From Perkinsus olseni (lineage: Eukaryota > Perkinsozoa > Perkinsida > Perkinsidae): DNA of 64,000 nucleotides. The DNA lies in the NCBI GenBank assembly GCA_013115135.1, contig JABANP010000038.1, positions 62,001-126,000 on the forward strand, given 5' to 3'. The notes beneath the pieces were generated by a model. It made no database searches. It worked only from the letters and a program-made list of their open reading frames with translations, and was not told where the DNA came from. Positions 30,279-43,404 of this stretch are shown piece by piece (within the stretch, counting starts at the first letter, position 1; the number at the start of each line of letters is the position of its first letter). Both the position numbers and the translations under genes were made by a program.

Positions 30279-31208
30279 TCAGCATAACTGCCCGAGGAGT
30301 ATGGGCATAGTAGCTTTCATATTCCGTGCAGAAACCTCGCTTGGTGGAGCTATCTCCGATGCGACCAGGCGAGTCGAACGAGCAGTGCTAAGCATGAATA
30401 CATGCAACATGCATCTTCTGGTTCGCCGTCGCCGAGCTCCGAAAATTCTTCCCAAGATTAAGGGGAGCCCGTAAGCCACGAACTGTAGGTAGAGCCCTTC
30501 CCCCACCTGCGGAACTCTCGTGCCGGGCATTTCCGGCAGTTGTGGAAAGAGCGAGACGAAGTCGGGTATGGGCCCGATGACGGTCGCAGGAGCAGATGTG
30601 GGTTCATGAGCAGAGTACATAATCAGCTGTGCCGTGAGGGGACCGATGAGGAAATCATTCCTGTGCTGTGAGCAATCATAATCATTCCAGCTTGTCATCA
30701 TCTAAGGGAGGTAGCATCTCGTATTCTAGCCTGGTCGTAATGATACTCGACGTAGACAATTGACTTTCCTTCGCACGCTCCTCTAACCAATTGACACTTT
30801 CGCGAACAGAACCCCTGCAACACATCGTCGAACCAGACGGCTGTGATCGGACAATGTCCGATGATCGGACATTAGCATCACTGAGCGAGAATTTAGTGAA
30901 CAGCAATACAGTGTCAGAGAATAGAATATAACAACATTGTCAGAATGGAGAGCGCCTCCCAGGCATGTCGGTTTGAACCCATCAGTCATCCTGGGCTCGT
31001 CTGCAGAGCTCGAGCCTGGCTCTAGGAGGGGCAGCTCTCTTCCGATCAGCTTGGAAATCACGTATGACAAACCAGAGCGAGTCTCGGGGCACATCCCTGT
31101 GGGAGGGGAAACCCCTGTCGGCGAACGAGATGCTGCAGACCCTGCAGTGCAGAGCACCACGATGCTCACGCAGCTCAGTATCCACGAAGTCAGGTTTTGT
31201 ACACACAT
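30279..31208 (-). CDS. Possible secreted protein, weakly histidine acid phosphatase-like
   Basis: Three minus-strand pieces look coding. The first (from 31208) has a signal-peptide-like start (WILSCVSIVVLCTAGSAAS); its ATG is in frame but unproven. The second (about 30690-30800) gives ESVNWLEERAKESQLS. The third (30279-30690) gives FLIGPLTAQLIMYSAHEPTS and VPQVGEGLYLQF. The third resembles the C-terminal region of histidine acid phosphatases, where a YSAHD-type motif holds the proton donor and is followed by a beta strand. Here it reads AHE. I could not find the N-terminal RHG motif, so this may be partial, decayed or unrelated. Confidence 0.35.
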
Positions 31209-31528
31209 GTGTACAAACGCTGGTAAAGGGAGATAGTAGTCGAAACTTTTGACTCAAAAGTGGGAAGCAATATCAAATAAGGACCCACGGCCTGGCAATG
31301 GAAGGCAGGTCTCAGGAGCACACCCTAAGTCCGCCGCCGTGAACATTGACAAGTCAACCCTCCAGCCGTAGGAAACACGTACTAATCACTGGATATGAAA
31401 TCCATAGATACTTACATCATAAATAAGTAGGGCCTCGAAGCCCGAGGAGGCGATGCCCCTAGACTAGACAATGCTCGGGAAGACACCGGGGCCGGCAAAA
31501 GCAGCCGAAGCGTTGACATCCGAGACGC

Positions 31529-34500
31529 TCACACAGCCGAGCGCAGCGTCGTGAAGTCGAAGCTGCCAGCTGGCCCCGGTCGGGCACCTAGCTCAGAACT
31601 CCTAATCTCGAAAAGACTGCAATCACCATCGAAGAGGAATTGCAGTGGTAGACCGGCCTTCATGAGGGTTACACCTCGGAGTTGCATACCACTGAACTTA
31701 GACACCGGTACAGGATTACACACAACTTGTAAAGTCTGTGGGTTGCGTACGTATCTGCACGACAACTCACAAAGCATATGCACGGGGTGGGGCGTACGAG
31801 CTTGGGGCTAGGTCGATGATGTCGTACAGAGTGTCCTCTGATAGACCCTTCAACTGAAGCCTTGGGATGATCTTACCAACCTGATCACAGTGAGGACAGG
31901 ATGCCCATCATCACGATGCTGCAATGGCCAGCATCGCCGACCTCCTTCAAGTGTAACATACAGACCATAACAATGGCCCTAGACCTGTCACATGCTACCA
32001 GCATCCACGCGGTCGCTTCGGCGCCGAACACCTACAGTAGACAAGCTCGCCTTTTCCCAATCCCAACTTGCCTGATACGAACGTTCCGAGGCTTTATCCA
32101 GCTAACCCACCTGTGTCGAGTGTATGTCGAAAGGGTCCCATAGCCTGTAGAAGTTGCCCTTGAGGAGGTTTGCATCGATACACGACTTGTAGACGTGCAG
32201 CAGGGCCTTTATCTCCTCAAGAAGCTCCACGTCCGCCTTCATAAGGTTCAACTCCACACCCATCGCCCCGAGCATGGACATGCCTCCTCGAACGTTACCC
32301 GGTAATATTCGTCCGGTCTGAGAAACTCATACTGAATCGAACTGAGTGGGAGGCGCGGGGAGGAGGGGGTAAGTGGAGACGCTCTCGCCAATTGCTATAA
32401 CGCGTGCCAGCGAGAGTGGTACTTGGTGGTTGGGTGTAGCTGTAATATGACTGCCCATGGTGATCATAGGATACCCCACAGAGAGGCCCGCCTGTATACG
32501 TGCTCTACAGCAGGCGTCGGTGTTGTCCGATGCCCAGATTTGGGGACCAAAATACAACATGCCGGCATCGAACCTGCCACCTCCTCCAGCGCATGTCTCG
32601 AAGCGTACCAGAGGGAATTCAGAAGTGATGGAGTCCAGAACCTGATCATGATTGACCCCTGCTGGGAGATGCTTCCCTTCGTCTCCCCCACCTGATACAC
32701 TCCGAGCATGTGTCTGTGCATGGTCTCCCCCTGTGGCCTGTCATCCGATAGTAAAGCGCTCTGAGCCTCCGTTAGATGACGATTCATATCCCACTTCACA
32801 TACGCTATGTTGCAGCTCGACAGGATGGACCTCAACAGGGCAAGTCTGTCCACACCCGCGGCGCTCGTCGATGTACCTCAGTTTTTTGAGGACGTATCGT
32901 CTGACCCTCTCCTGACTGAAGTCTAGAAGGAACTGATGTCTTCTCATGGTCATCGGCCTATTCTTAGCCTGTAGGGTACAGTCTTTGTACTTCTGCAGGA
33001 GATGACATCCTGGAGACGCCATCTCGGGCTCTATCCAAATACCGAAACCCAAACCCAACTGGTTGATGGCATTGCCTACACAATGCATGATTATCACAGA
33101 TCCATGAGAGCTCAATGCACGTACATAAGTGCGGTATGCCGAACGGTAGTTTCTCCTTGTCGACTTCCCAGTCCCCCAACCCGCCGGTATCATCATTCCT
33201 GTTGGTAAACCATCCATCGTCTATGACCACCATCTCCGCTCCGACAGCAGCTGCATGACGGGCCAGTTGCATGACCTGAGCCACAGAAGAGTCGCCCTGT
33301 CCCCCAGAGGTCACCGCCAACCCACGTCACCCTATCGTGGGTAACGTCGAAATACATCGACTCCCAGGTATTGCAAACCACCGGTGGCCTTGTGTAACGC
33401 CATCTGACCGGACCAAAATCACCGTAGATCGCCATCATCATGAGCTCTACCGCGACGGAATGAGCCTATCCTGCAGGATCTTGTGGAACTTATGCGTGAG
33501 GCTGGTGGCGCCAGAGCTGCTGAATATTGTAATGGTCTCAGGGGTGGTGATGGACTCGCCGGGGTACAGCTTCCACTTGAACGTCAATGGGTTGAAACTG
33601 ACCAAAGAGCGCCTGCCGAACTGGGCGCTGGCCAAATGGTATGTTGATGCTCATTGGCCCTTGTTGCACCCGGGCAGAATCTACTCGACGTCGGAACATT
33701 AAAGGTAGGAAAGACACGAGGGCAGTAGGTTATCACGCCTTACCCGACATTGACTCTAAGACGGTTTGTCTCGTTCGTGTCACACTCGATAAGGAAGCTT
33801 CCGCTGTACCTAACACAAGCAGCTTGTCCCTCATGACAGCACGAAGCAGGGGACCCGAGAAGAGCGTAGACGACTTGCCCCAAGCGTACACGAACATGAA
33901 CCCCCAATGGTATCCAGCATCCTCATTAAACGGTCCCTTGCTGATAACACACATAGGGTTGTGCATGTGACTGCTGACACCACGAGTAGACTCGATACGG
34001 GTGGCCCCCTGCTGCAGCTGGAAGCTTATCTTCTGGGCCTCCCTACCCCAGGAACCTGACTGGGTCGATCTCAGGACTCCCAGGTCCGCCCCGATGACAC
34101 CGCATCACCTCCGAAGTGTGTAACATGATGGTTGCCAGACTCGAAGTTGGAAGTGGTGCTCATGAAGTGGTCCACGCCGACAGGAAGGCCAGAGGAAGCC
34201 GGGTTGATCATTCTAGTCTTCCGGACTATAACGTCCCATTGAGGATAGACAGAGTAGAAGAGCGTCACAGTCAGGCCCGAGACGCTGTCTTGCAAGTCGA
34301 CCTCGAGAGTAATGCACTCGTCGTCCGACTCGCACCGAACCTGCGCCGTAGAACCTCAAGGCAGCGAAGACCAGCCCAATAACCCACTTGAGGCAGGGAA
34401 GAATGCGGCCTCTCGGAAATGCGCCCTTTCCTTGAGTTATCCTATGATCTACGTACTCTAAAGGGGAGATATCGCTGTGGCCCAGCTCCGACTTGGCGTT

Positions 34501-35590
34501 GTACCGCACCTGAGGGCGAGGGTAACAGTCGAGATGATCGATCGATGAGCAGCGGAACCCTACCCTGAAGCTTGGCAGTCTGTAGTCGCCTGTACCATGG
34601 TCACTATACTCCAACATAAGAGAGTTCTTACCCATGATCTGCTGATAGACGTGCGTCGGTCCAGCCTGAGTAACAATAACATATCTCACAGACGGCCAGC
34701 CAAGGCTACCTCATCTTCAGATCGTGTGGGACTCGGTGGTCTCCTGCCAACGAAGGCCGAAGCCCTCCGACCGCCGATGCCCATGGTCATGGCTCGGCCG
34801 TACGCAGGTGACCCCATCGAGGACCCTCGTCTGGGTTTCACATGCTGCTGACTCCCTGCAAGGGACAGGAAAAACTCAACCTCTCCACATCCCTGCGACC
34901 TCCGACTCACAACTTGACATCCGCGTTGATGGCAGCCCGAGGGTCTCGCCGTCGACACCCGTGGGCTCGGCTAAATAAAAAGGCCTCGAGCGCAACCCGG
35001 CACGAGTCCGTTACCTCGCTTATCAGCTTCTGCTCGCTCCAACTGCGACATCCTCCATCGTCTCCAGAAGGCGTTCTCCCGGCGGAGGTCCTCACCTGTC
35101 GATTCGGCAGTGAATCAACGAGGCGTTGGGGGAGCGAGCTTCACACCTATGCCGCTCTTCGCCTCCCTACTGTAAGTTTTCCACCTATCACTCAGATCCT
35201 CTACTTCAAAATGCTTCCCGTATGCAGATGTTAGCTCCTATCAGTACGGGGAATGCTCAGGTACGCAACAACCATTCGAGCCGTCTTACTCGGATACCGG
35301 TTGGCTCGGCCTGCCCAGTGGGATCGAATGGGCTCGCCATAGTAAGGGAGTTGAGTGACAGAAAAGTGAGGTCATCTTCCGGGGGTATCTTCGGACCCCA
35401 ATAGAGATGCTCCAGCTGGCCCGTAGTTGTTATACGGAAGGCGTACCTGGCAGCACAGCAAGACATCGTCCAGGTAACAAGATAAGGAAGCTACAGAGTT
35501 CCCGCGGTGTAGAGACGGAAGATTCTTTGATAACGATCATAGACAATGCCGCTGGCAGGGTCGCCCAAAGAGGTCTTCCAATGATGCCCC
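31529..35590 (-). CDS. GH36 alpha-galactosidase-like, tandem copy 1
   Basis: Family GH36 removes terminal alpha-galactose from oligosaccharides. N-terminal exons: GIVYDRYQRIFRLYTAG (near 35500-35560), FRITTTGQLEHLYWGPKI (near 35400), KNSLMLEYSDHGTGDYRLP (near 34600). Catalytic barrel: DDGWFTNRNDDTGGLGDW (near 33185-33230), FGIWIEPEMASP (near 33030), YVKWDMNRHLTEAQ (near 32790, with the nucleophile Asp), then GGGGRFDAGMLYFGPQIWAS and DNTDA with the acid/base Asp (near 32550). C-terminal beta domain: RGVTLMKAGLPLQFLFDGD, ending at 31529. Relative to familiar family members an extra segment (DLSDRWKTYSREAKSG) sits in the N-terminal domain. The true start is not fixed. Stretches near-identical to copy 2 alternate with diverged ones. 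Confidence 0.75.
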
Positions 35591-35996
35591 TCCAATGATG
35601 AGGTACTCGTCCTGAACTAGGGTGTCTCGGAGGATACAGGATGACGACTGAGGCGATCGTAGGGACCATCTCACCCTTCTGATTTCTCAGATATGCTCTC
35701 CATGGGGGAAGCAGGCCCAGGCGAGTGGGAGTGGTCTGCAAGGAATCTTTAAAGCTCAACTGCCAATGGGAACAAGACCATCGCAGACTCAAGAGGCGAT
35801 CGCCGAGAGAAGCAGTCCTCCGGTATTGTTATTATTAACAGCACTAACACTACAGCGAAGGAGTAGAGTAACATACCGTCAGTGGATTCACCCACAAAAA
35901 AACTATAATGATCATGATAACTATGAGCTCCTCTCGCTTTCAGAAATTCGATAGTGATGCAACACAGTGAGCCGGGATGACGAGAACTGAGACAAT

Positions 35997-38900
35997 CTAA
36001 TAATGTTGGAGAAGGGCGGCTTGGCTCCGAGCTCCCGTGAGGCTGCTGAAGTCAACGCTGCCAGCTGGCCCCGGTCGGGCGCCTAGCTCAGAACTCCTAA
36101 TCTCGAAAAGGCTGCAATCACCATCGAAGAGGAATTGCAGTGGTAGACCGGCCTTCATGAGGGTTACACCTCGGAGTTGCATACCACTGAACTTAGACAC
36201 CGGTACAGGATTACACACAACTTGTAAAGTCTGTGGGTTGCGTACGTATCTGCACGACAACTCACAAAGCATATACACGGGGTGGGGCGTACGAGCTTGG
36301 GGCTAGGTCGATGATGTCGTACAGAGTGTCCTCTGATAGGCCCTTCAGCTGGAAGCCTTGGAATGATCTTACCAACCTGATCACGGGGCGATAAAGGCAA
36401 CCCTTATAGTTGATACCAGGTGCTCCTCGCTATGATAACACGGAGCCTCCTCGAGGATGTCCCAGAGGGCACCGAAGACTGGCTACCCACTACTCCTGTC
36501 CAACCCTCAGACATTCGAATACGGAATACGAACCAGTTAGGCCTCGGTGAAAAGCTGCACCAGCCCGACACAGAGTACGCGTCGAGGGTGAACCGCCGCC
36601 TACCTCCTTCAAGTGCAAGAGGCAGGCCATGACCACAGCACGGGAGCGGTCCTCGGAGACCTGCATCCATGCTGTTACCTCGGCACCATATACCTAAACA
36701 GCTCAAGCAGCATTCTCGGTGTTGCTGTCCGGGGTCCCTCCTCCCACCTGTGTCGAGTGAGAATCGAAGGGGTCCCAGAGCCTGTAAAACTGTCCCCTGA
36801 GCAGACCGAAGTCTAGCGTTGTCTTGTAAACGTGAATAAGGGCTCTGATCTCCGCGAGGAGTTCAACATCAGCCTTCATCAGATTCAACTCGACGCCCAT
36901 GGCTCCCAGCATCGACATGACACCCCTCACGTTACCAGGGAGTATCCTTCCTGTCTGAAGGGCAGGGGTGATCAGGAAGGCAAGGACTGAGCTGTAGCGT
37001 ACTTGGTGGTTGGGTGTAGCTGTAATATGACTGCCCATGGTGATCATAGGATACCCCACAGAGAGGCCCGCCTGTATACGTGCTCTACAGCAGGCGTCGG
37101 TGTTGTCCGATGCCCAGATTTGGGGACCAAAATACAACATGCCGGCATCGAACCTGCCACCTCCTCCAGCGCATGTCTCGAAGCGTACCAGAGGAAATTC
37201 ACAAGTGATGGAGTCCAGAACCTGATCATGATTGACCCCTGCTGGGAGATGCTTCCCTTCGTCTCCCCACCTGATACACTCCGAGCATGTGTCTGTGCAT
37301 GGTCTCCCCCTGTGGCCTGTCATCCGATAGTAAAGCGCTCTGAGCCTCCGTTAGATGACGATTCATATCCCACTTCACATACGCTATGTTGCAGCTCGAC
37401 AGGATGGACCTCAACAGGGCAAGTCTACCCACACCCGCGGCGGCGCTCGTCGATGTACCTCAGTTTTTTGAGGACGTATCGTCTGACCCTCTCCTGACTG
37501 AAGTCTAGAAGGAACTGATGTCTTCTCATAGTCATCGGCCTATTCTTAGCCTGTAGGGTACAGTCTTTGTACTTCTGCAGGAGATGACATCCTGGAGACG
37601 CCATCTCGGGCTCTATCCAAATACCGAAACCCAAACCCAACTGATTGATGGCATTGCCTGAACGAAAGCTTTGGAGAAGACTTCGGCCGCTCTCTGTTCC
37701 CCCACATAAGTGCGGTATGCCAAGTGGCAGCTTCTCCTTGTCGACCTCCCAGTCTCCCCAACCCGCCGGTATCATCATTCCTGTTGGTAAACCATCCATC
37801 GTCTATGACCACCATCTCCGCTCCAACAGCAGCAGCATGACGGGCCAGTTGCATGACCTGAGCCACAGACACCCTCATCAGAACCCTAGAGACCATCCAA
37901 GCTTCTCACCCGATCATCAGTAATATTGAAGTACATAGACTCCCATGTATTGCAGACCACAGGCGGCCTAGTGTACCGCCACCTGACCTTCACAACGTGA
38001 ACACGATCCTCATCGGTGGTGAAGACGAAGGCAAGACGATAGAAGCCTAACCTGGGCGGCATTATCCTGTCCTGAAGTATCCGATGGCACTTGTGAGTGA
38101 GGCTGGTAGCGCCAGAACTGCTGAATACGATGAGGGTCTCGGGAGTGCTGAGGGACTCTCCCGGAAACAATTTCCACTTGAACGTCATGGGGTTGAACCT
38201 GACCGGGCAGGCACACTACCGACCCCCCGAGTTTAGACCCTCACCCAACGTTCACTCTAAGGCGGTTTGTCTCGTTAATTTCGCACTCGATCAGGAAGCT
38301 GCCACTATACCTGTCCGAACGGCGGTACCGGCCGTGGGAGACTCTATCGAACTCACATAAAAATGAAGCCCCAATGGTATCCAGCATCCTCGTTGTACGG
38401 TCCCTTACTGATGATACCCATAGGGTTGTGCATGTGACTGCTCACACCACGAGTGGACCCTATCGTCATGGCCCCCAGCCAAGAGCTCCTGACTCATCCT
38501 CTGACCCTCCCTACCCCACGAACCTGCAATATAACCATACTCTTCGCGAGACGGTTCTCCATCCTCACCCCCAAAATGCGTGAAGTAGTAGTTACCGGCC
38601 TCAAAATCAGTAGTGACGCTGACGAAGCGGTCGATGCCAACCGGAGAGCCAGAAGATCGAGGGTTCGTCATCTTCGCTCGTCGTACTAGTACGTCCCACT
38701 CGGGGAAGACCGAGTAATACAAAGTCACTATCAAACCCGAAACCCGATCCTGGAGGTTGAGCTCAAGCGTCACCGCGTCCATTCGGTTCTCACATCGGAC
38801 CTGGGGAACCACCATCGACCGGCAGAGGGAGGGCATTGGTCGATAAACTCACTTGAGGGAGCGACGCGTCCTGTTGGCCCACAATGGAAGGCTTGCCCCT

Positions 38901-40560
38901 GACGATAATATGATCACGATACTCCAAAGGCGAGATGTCACTGTGCCCTAGAGCGGACTCAGCGTTGTACCGTACCTTCATGACCATCACAGCTCGGCGG
39001 CCGCAGCAGGCCCAGACCGTACCTTACCTTGAAGCTAGGCAGTCTGTAGTCGCCCGTACCGTAATCGCTATACTCCAACATAAGGGAGTTCTTACCCATG
39101 ATCTGTTGTGTTACATGAGTACTTCCCACCTGCATAGAGTCGCCCCTTTAACACGCCTGGCCGGCTTTCTATCCTACCTCATCCTCGGACCTACTGGGGC
39201 TCTCAGGCCGCACCGCATAGGTACTAAACCTCCTGCCTTGGCCTAATGATATCCCCCTCTCCACTTGGGGCACACCACTGGTTGCACTCCTCTGGCGCCG
39301 TGCATGCTGATGCACCCCTAGAGAGGCTACGGACTCCTCGGACGGAATACACATGAGAGTTGTACTCACAGCTGGGGGCTGCGTCCTTATTAGAAGGACC
39401 CTGTTGGCCCTTCTGAATGGCGTCGTGCCGCAACCCACCCAGAGGAGAGGATATCCGCCCGACCGGGGCGCCCGGACCTAAGTTATCGGAGTAAGGACCT
39501 CAGAGAGGCTTACAAAATCGAACTAAAGCACTCGCCCGTAGATTCTCCCTGCTAGTCAACAGGCATAACATTCAGTATGTTATTGAACGTGAAGGCCAGG
39601 CAGAAAGGCCTACTAGGCTGTCCATCTAATGGGGAATCCTCCTCACAAACTTCGAGATCAACTGTATCTGAGTACATCGGGCTGCAGATGGGGGGTTGAG
39701 GGGATCCAGAGGTCTACTGGATCGGCCCTTGTAGGGGCTGAAATTTCTAGTGCCTCCTCCCCCTCGAGACCGATCAGGACCTGAACCGAATAGGTACAGT
39801 GAGCTACCGACACGTGGAAGGAGGCCCTAGGATGGAATACGCCACCCATTCAACCGATCTTCACTGAACAATTCATACGCGCACTACCCCACCAGCGTGA
39901 GGCAGGACTCCTTGCCTGCACAGTGAGATCGCTCCACTGGCCCCCAGTATTACCAGTATCACCATCGGCCCTTGGTGGATCACCTTTGCCAAGCTGAGCC
40001 ATTCTCCACCGCCTCCAGAAGGCGTTCTCTCGCCTTACATCCTCCCCTAAACGCCAAGTATGAACCCCATTAGGCGTAGATCGATAGTCACTACCAAGGC
40101 CACTCTTGGCTTCCCTCGTGTACGTTTTCCACCGCTCACTTAAATCATCGACCTTCAGCTTCTTCCCCATCTCCGACGTTAGTTCCTGAACAACATGAGC
40201 TCCCGTTCACACGCACGTGTCCATCATGTCCTTCATAGTCACGCGCCCCTAGATCAATCCATTACCCTTATCCCAACAGGCTCGGCCTGCCCAGTGGGAT
40301 CGAATGGGCTTGCCATAGTAAGGGAGTTGAGCGACAGAAAAGTGAGGTCATCTTCCGGGGGTATATTCGGACCCCAATAGAGATGCTCCAGCTGACCCGT
40401 AGTTGTTATACGGAAGGCGTACCTGGCAGCCTTGTGAGTGTGTATGCCCTACGGTGGTTCATCTTAGTACATAGAATCAGTGGTATAGAGTCTGAAGATC
40501 CTTTGCAACCTATCGTATATGATGCCACCTCCACCACCAGAAAGATAGCCCTCCTGACCA
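35997..40560 (-). CDS. GH36 alpha-galactosidase-like, tandem copy 2
   Basis: Second GH36 copy, same strand and exon order. N-terminal exons: GGIIYDRLQRIFRLYT (near 40490-40540) and FRITTTGQLEHLYWGPNI (near 40370). An inserted segment DLSERWKTYTREAKSGLG lies near 40100. SLMLEYSDYGTGDYRLP follows near 39060. The barrel has DDGWFTNRNDDTGGLG (near 37770-37820), FGIWIEPEMASP (near 37600), YVKWDMNRHLTEAQ (near 37360) and the acid/base region IWASDNTDACCRAR (near 37100), all in the frame of 36703-37323. The C-terminal domain RGVTLMKAGLPLQFLFDGD ends at 35997 with a tail unlike copy 1's. Both catalytic Asp residues are present. Some joins need introns or indels. Confidence 0.75.
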
Positions 40561-41038
40561 CTAGCCAGTGGTAGCGGCGAGATTCTAAAAAGGGCACAGA
40601 GTAGGCGCAGCGGCCGCGAAGACGTGAGTCGACTTACTCCTCCAAGTCTTCTTCATACAGTCCGTCCATGACGCAACGAGGTGATGTACTTTAGAGGTAG
40701 TTCTGCGACAGTAAGGGGGTGACGGTGGACGGACGGACGCCAAGGGACTTGACCAACAGGGTGGAAAAAGACTACCGACGCCACAACCGACTTTACCATA
40801 TCTCCTACTCCTGTCAGTGCGATACCTAACCACTACCCGCCGACGGTCAAAGCGTGCAGTGTGAGCGTGAATGACTCCCCACTAGGAGAGTTGGAGGTTG
40901 ATGACCAGTACAGCATACGCTTACCCACCCTGGATGAGGACAACTCAACACCAATGCAGCCCCAGAAAGTTACAAAATTGTGCAAAATGTGGTACGAACG
41001 GTACATACGGTCGGAGTGATAGTGTGGCATTCCAGCGA

Positions 41039-42029
41039 CTATCGTATGTCCCGCACTGCCTTATGAAAGGCCGCATAGTCGCCGTCCAACTCCAGCGAGA
41101 ACTGCCGTGCGTCCTCCTGTGGAGAGATCCTCCGACTTCACACCAAACGAGTAGGGCTTACCTCAGATAGCTTGTCAGTAGCACGCATCGAGTTCAGCTT
41201 CGTAAGCCATTTCTGTATATTGACCTGAGAGGCCGAGTCTCCTTCAGAGACACTGACGACCCGCTCACCTTAGCATCGAAATCGACTGGTAATGACGAGA
41301 TACTGGCAAGGCTACCGCAGAGCTCTCTCACAATAGGGAGTAGGTCATCTACTGAGACCTAGCGACGGCAGGCCTTGCTGAACCACGCAAGGGGTGACTA
41401 CTACCATTTCCATCTTCAGGCAATCAACCAAAGTAACGAAGTGCTGCCCTGCGTCGAGGATGTGTACGGTATCCGGGGAACCCTACAATCGCCCAGTGAC
41501 CGGCGATGCACACCAGTCGATCGTTCAGTGTAACGACTACCTTCTCACCGCTGTGATACATCTTGGTAGCCGGCAGTTGCGTCCCCAGCAGTCGAACTCG
41601 GGCATAATGAACCTGCCCTGACGTAAAGACCAGGCTGCTGCTGGCATCACCATCCAACCTGCATGTGATTGTCCTTTATGAACTTCTCCACATCGAAAGG
41701 TGTGGCTCCCTGTGTCAAGGCGGTCGTGATGACCTAAATCGGCAGTCGAAGGCGGCCCTCACCGTGTGACCGATTACCTTGTACTGCGTCAGTAATTGCT
41801 GGTACTGCTTCTCGTAGCTTTCATCTTGTATCAAACCTAGTGGTGACGGATCCCTGGGTCCCCTTCCGACCGCGCCCGAAGTACTACCAGTGGCGAAGGC
41901 TTTCTCAAGAGCATCGACAGCCTTGATGATGCTGAATAGATTCCCTTTGGCATCCACTTCTCGACGCTCTGCGTTCGTCAAGGCCACCTTGCTTAGGGAC
42001 GGCTCACTGTCGGGGCTACTACTACTCAT
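41039..42029 (-). CDS. VPS28: VPS28, ESCRT-I subunit
   Basis: ESCRT-I sorts ubiquitinated membrane cargo into multivesicular bodies; VPS28 links it to ESCRT-II. The start is ATG 42027-42029 (MSSSSPDSEPSLSK). Exon 1 gives NLFSIIKAVDALEKAFATG and YEKQYQQLLTQYKVIGHTV, the VPS28 N-terminal core helices. An exon near 41650-41720 gives ATPFDVEKFIKDNHMQ. Later exons give QHFVTLVDCLKMEM (near 41400), DDLLPIVRELCGSLASISSL with PVDFDAK (near 41270-41345), VNIQKWLTKLNSMRATDKLS (near 41175-41235) and a last exon FSLELDGDYAAFHKAVRDIR ending at stop 41039-41041. The last three match the VPS28 C-terminal four-helix domain. The middle exon near 41560 is uncertain. Confidence 0.8.
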
Positions 42030-42600
42030 TCTAGGGACCCTAAAACCTGCAATACAACCTCTGGGAGATAGATTTCGGATAGTGAGCTCAGGGTGACTCT
42101 GCGGTCCACGGTTAACTCTACGGCGAGTTGACTCTACGGTCCACGGTGAGCTCTTCCAGACGGCTATTGGGCGCTTTACAGTGTAGCTTTCGAGACAGAC
42201 TGATGCATGACTATGGGCAAGTGTACCGTTCCTTCCACAGATACTGTTTCTTGCTACGACAGGAGCCATACTCGACCACACTAGAGCCGGGACTCAACAA
42301 GCGAGACACGTTCATGCGCTGTTAAACAAAATGGCGAGTTATGAATCGCTTCGCTCCGCTCGGCACGTCATGTAACTCGTGCGCATGCGTTCCGGGAGAC
42401 GCTATACGCTTCTGACAGTTGCTGGGTTTAAGCAGGAATTCATCTCATTCCTATCAGTCCTGTTGTGATGACCCCCGCGCGGGCGGCCTGGGCGCGCATC
42501 TTCGTCTGGGACTGACCAACATAGTCGGTTGATCAGCATGAACGCGGCTGGGGATCAACGTCACAAGTTCACACCACCATGCGTGCGCAGTGACGTCTTA
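42030..42600. other. Intergenic between VPS28 and the minisatellite
   Basis: No gene recognised. A short duplicated phrase occurs near 42090-42150 (CTCTACGG...GTCCACGGT). It should contain the VPS28 promoter. Confidence 0.35.
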
Positions 42601-42917
42601 TAGGGCACTAAGAGCATCTTAGAGGCACTAAGAGTATCTTAGAGGCACTGAGAGTATCTTAGAGGCACTGAGAGTATCTTAGAGGCACTGAGAGTATCTT
42701 AGAGGCACTGAGAGTATCTTAGAGGCACTGAGAGTATCTTAGGGGACTGAGAGTATCTTAGAGGCACTGGGAGTATCTTAGAGGCACTGAGAGTATATTA
42801 GAGGCACTGAGAGTATCTTAGAGGCACTGAGAGTATCTTAGAGGCACTGAGAGCATTGTAGAGGCACTGAGAGTATCTTAGAGGCACTGAGAGTATCTTA
42901 GGGGGACTGAGAGCATC
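42601..42917. repeat. 20-bp minisatellite, block 1
   Basis: Tandem copies of AGAGGCACTGAGAGTATCTT, about 16 units by length. Variant units replace TATCTT by TATATT, CATTGT or CATCTT, and GGCAC by GGGAC. It ends in unrelated sequence at about 42918. Confidence 0.95.
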
Positions 42918-43023
42918 TCCGCAGGACCACTCCTCGCGACTTCCATGCACAAATTACCACTCCAGAAATCGGTGATCGTAACGCAGCTAGAACAAGTATC
43001 ATCATCGGAAACGACTAGCTTAA

Positions 43024-43404
43024 GTAGTGCAGGATTGTGTGACTACGTCCCCTGCCGCGATGGTTTCACCCTCAGTAAAGCCTGCGGCCTTCCTTGCACA
43101 TGAAACCTCTGACTGCGGGGACTGGGAGAAAGGGACGGTTATGGCACACCTGAACAGGGCATGTGTCACGTGCCTCTGTTGAGGACGACAGGCCGAGGAG
43201 CAACGCCGGCCCGTCTGCCATTGCACCGGAGTGCTGGGCGTGCGAACACGCAAGCACCCAAGTCCCGACCCATTGCCGATCGGCAACTAAGGAGGGAGCG
43301 TTCGCAGGCCCTGCACAGAACGGTTCATGTGCAAGGAAGGCCGCAGGCTTTACTGAGGGTGAAACCATCGCGGCAGGGGACGTAGTCACACAATCCTGCA
43401 CTAC
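43024..43404. mobile_element. 381-bp element with perfect 81-bp inverted repeats
   Basis: The arm at 43024-43104 (GTAGTGCAGGATTGTGTGAC...) is the exact reverse complement of 43324-43404. The 219-bp centre has no long reading frame. The right end abuts the second minisatellite block directly. No clear target duplication is seen. It looks like a non-autonomous DNA transposon or a recent inverted duplication. Confidence 0.85.
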
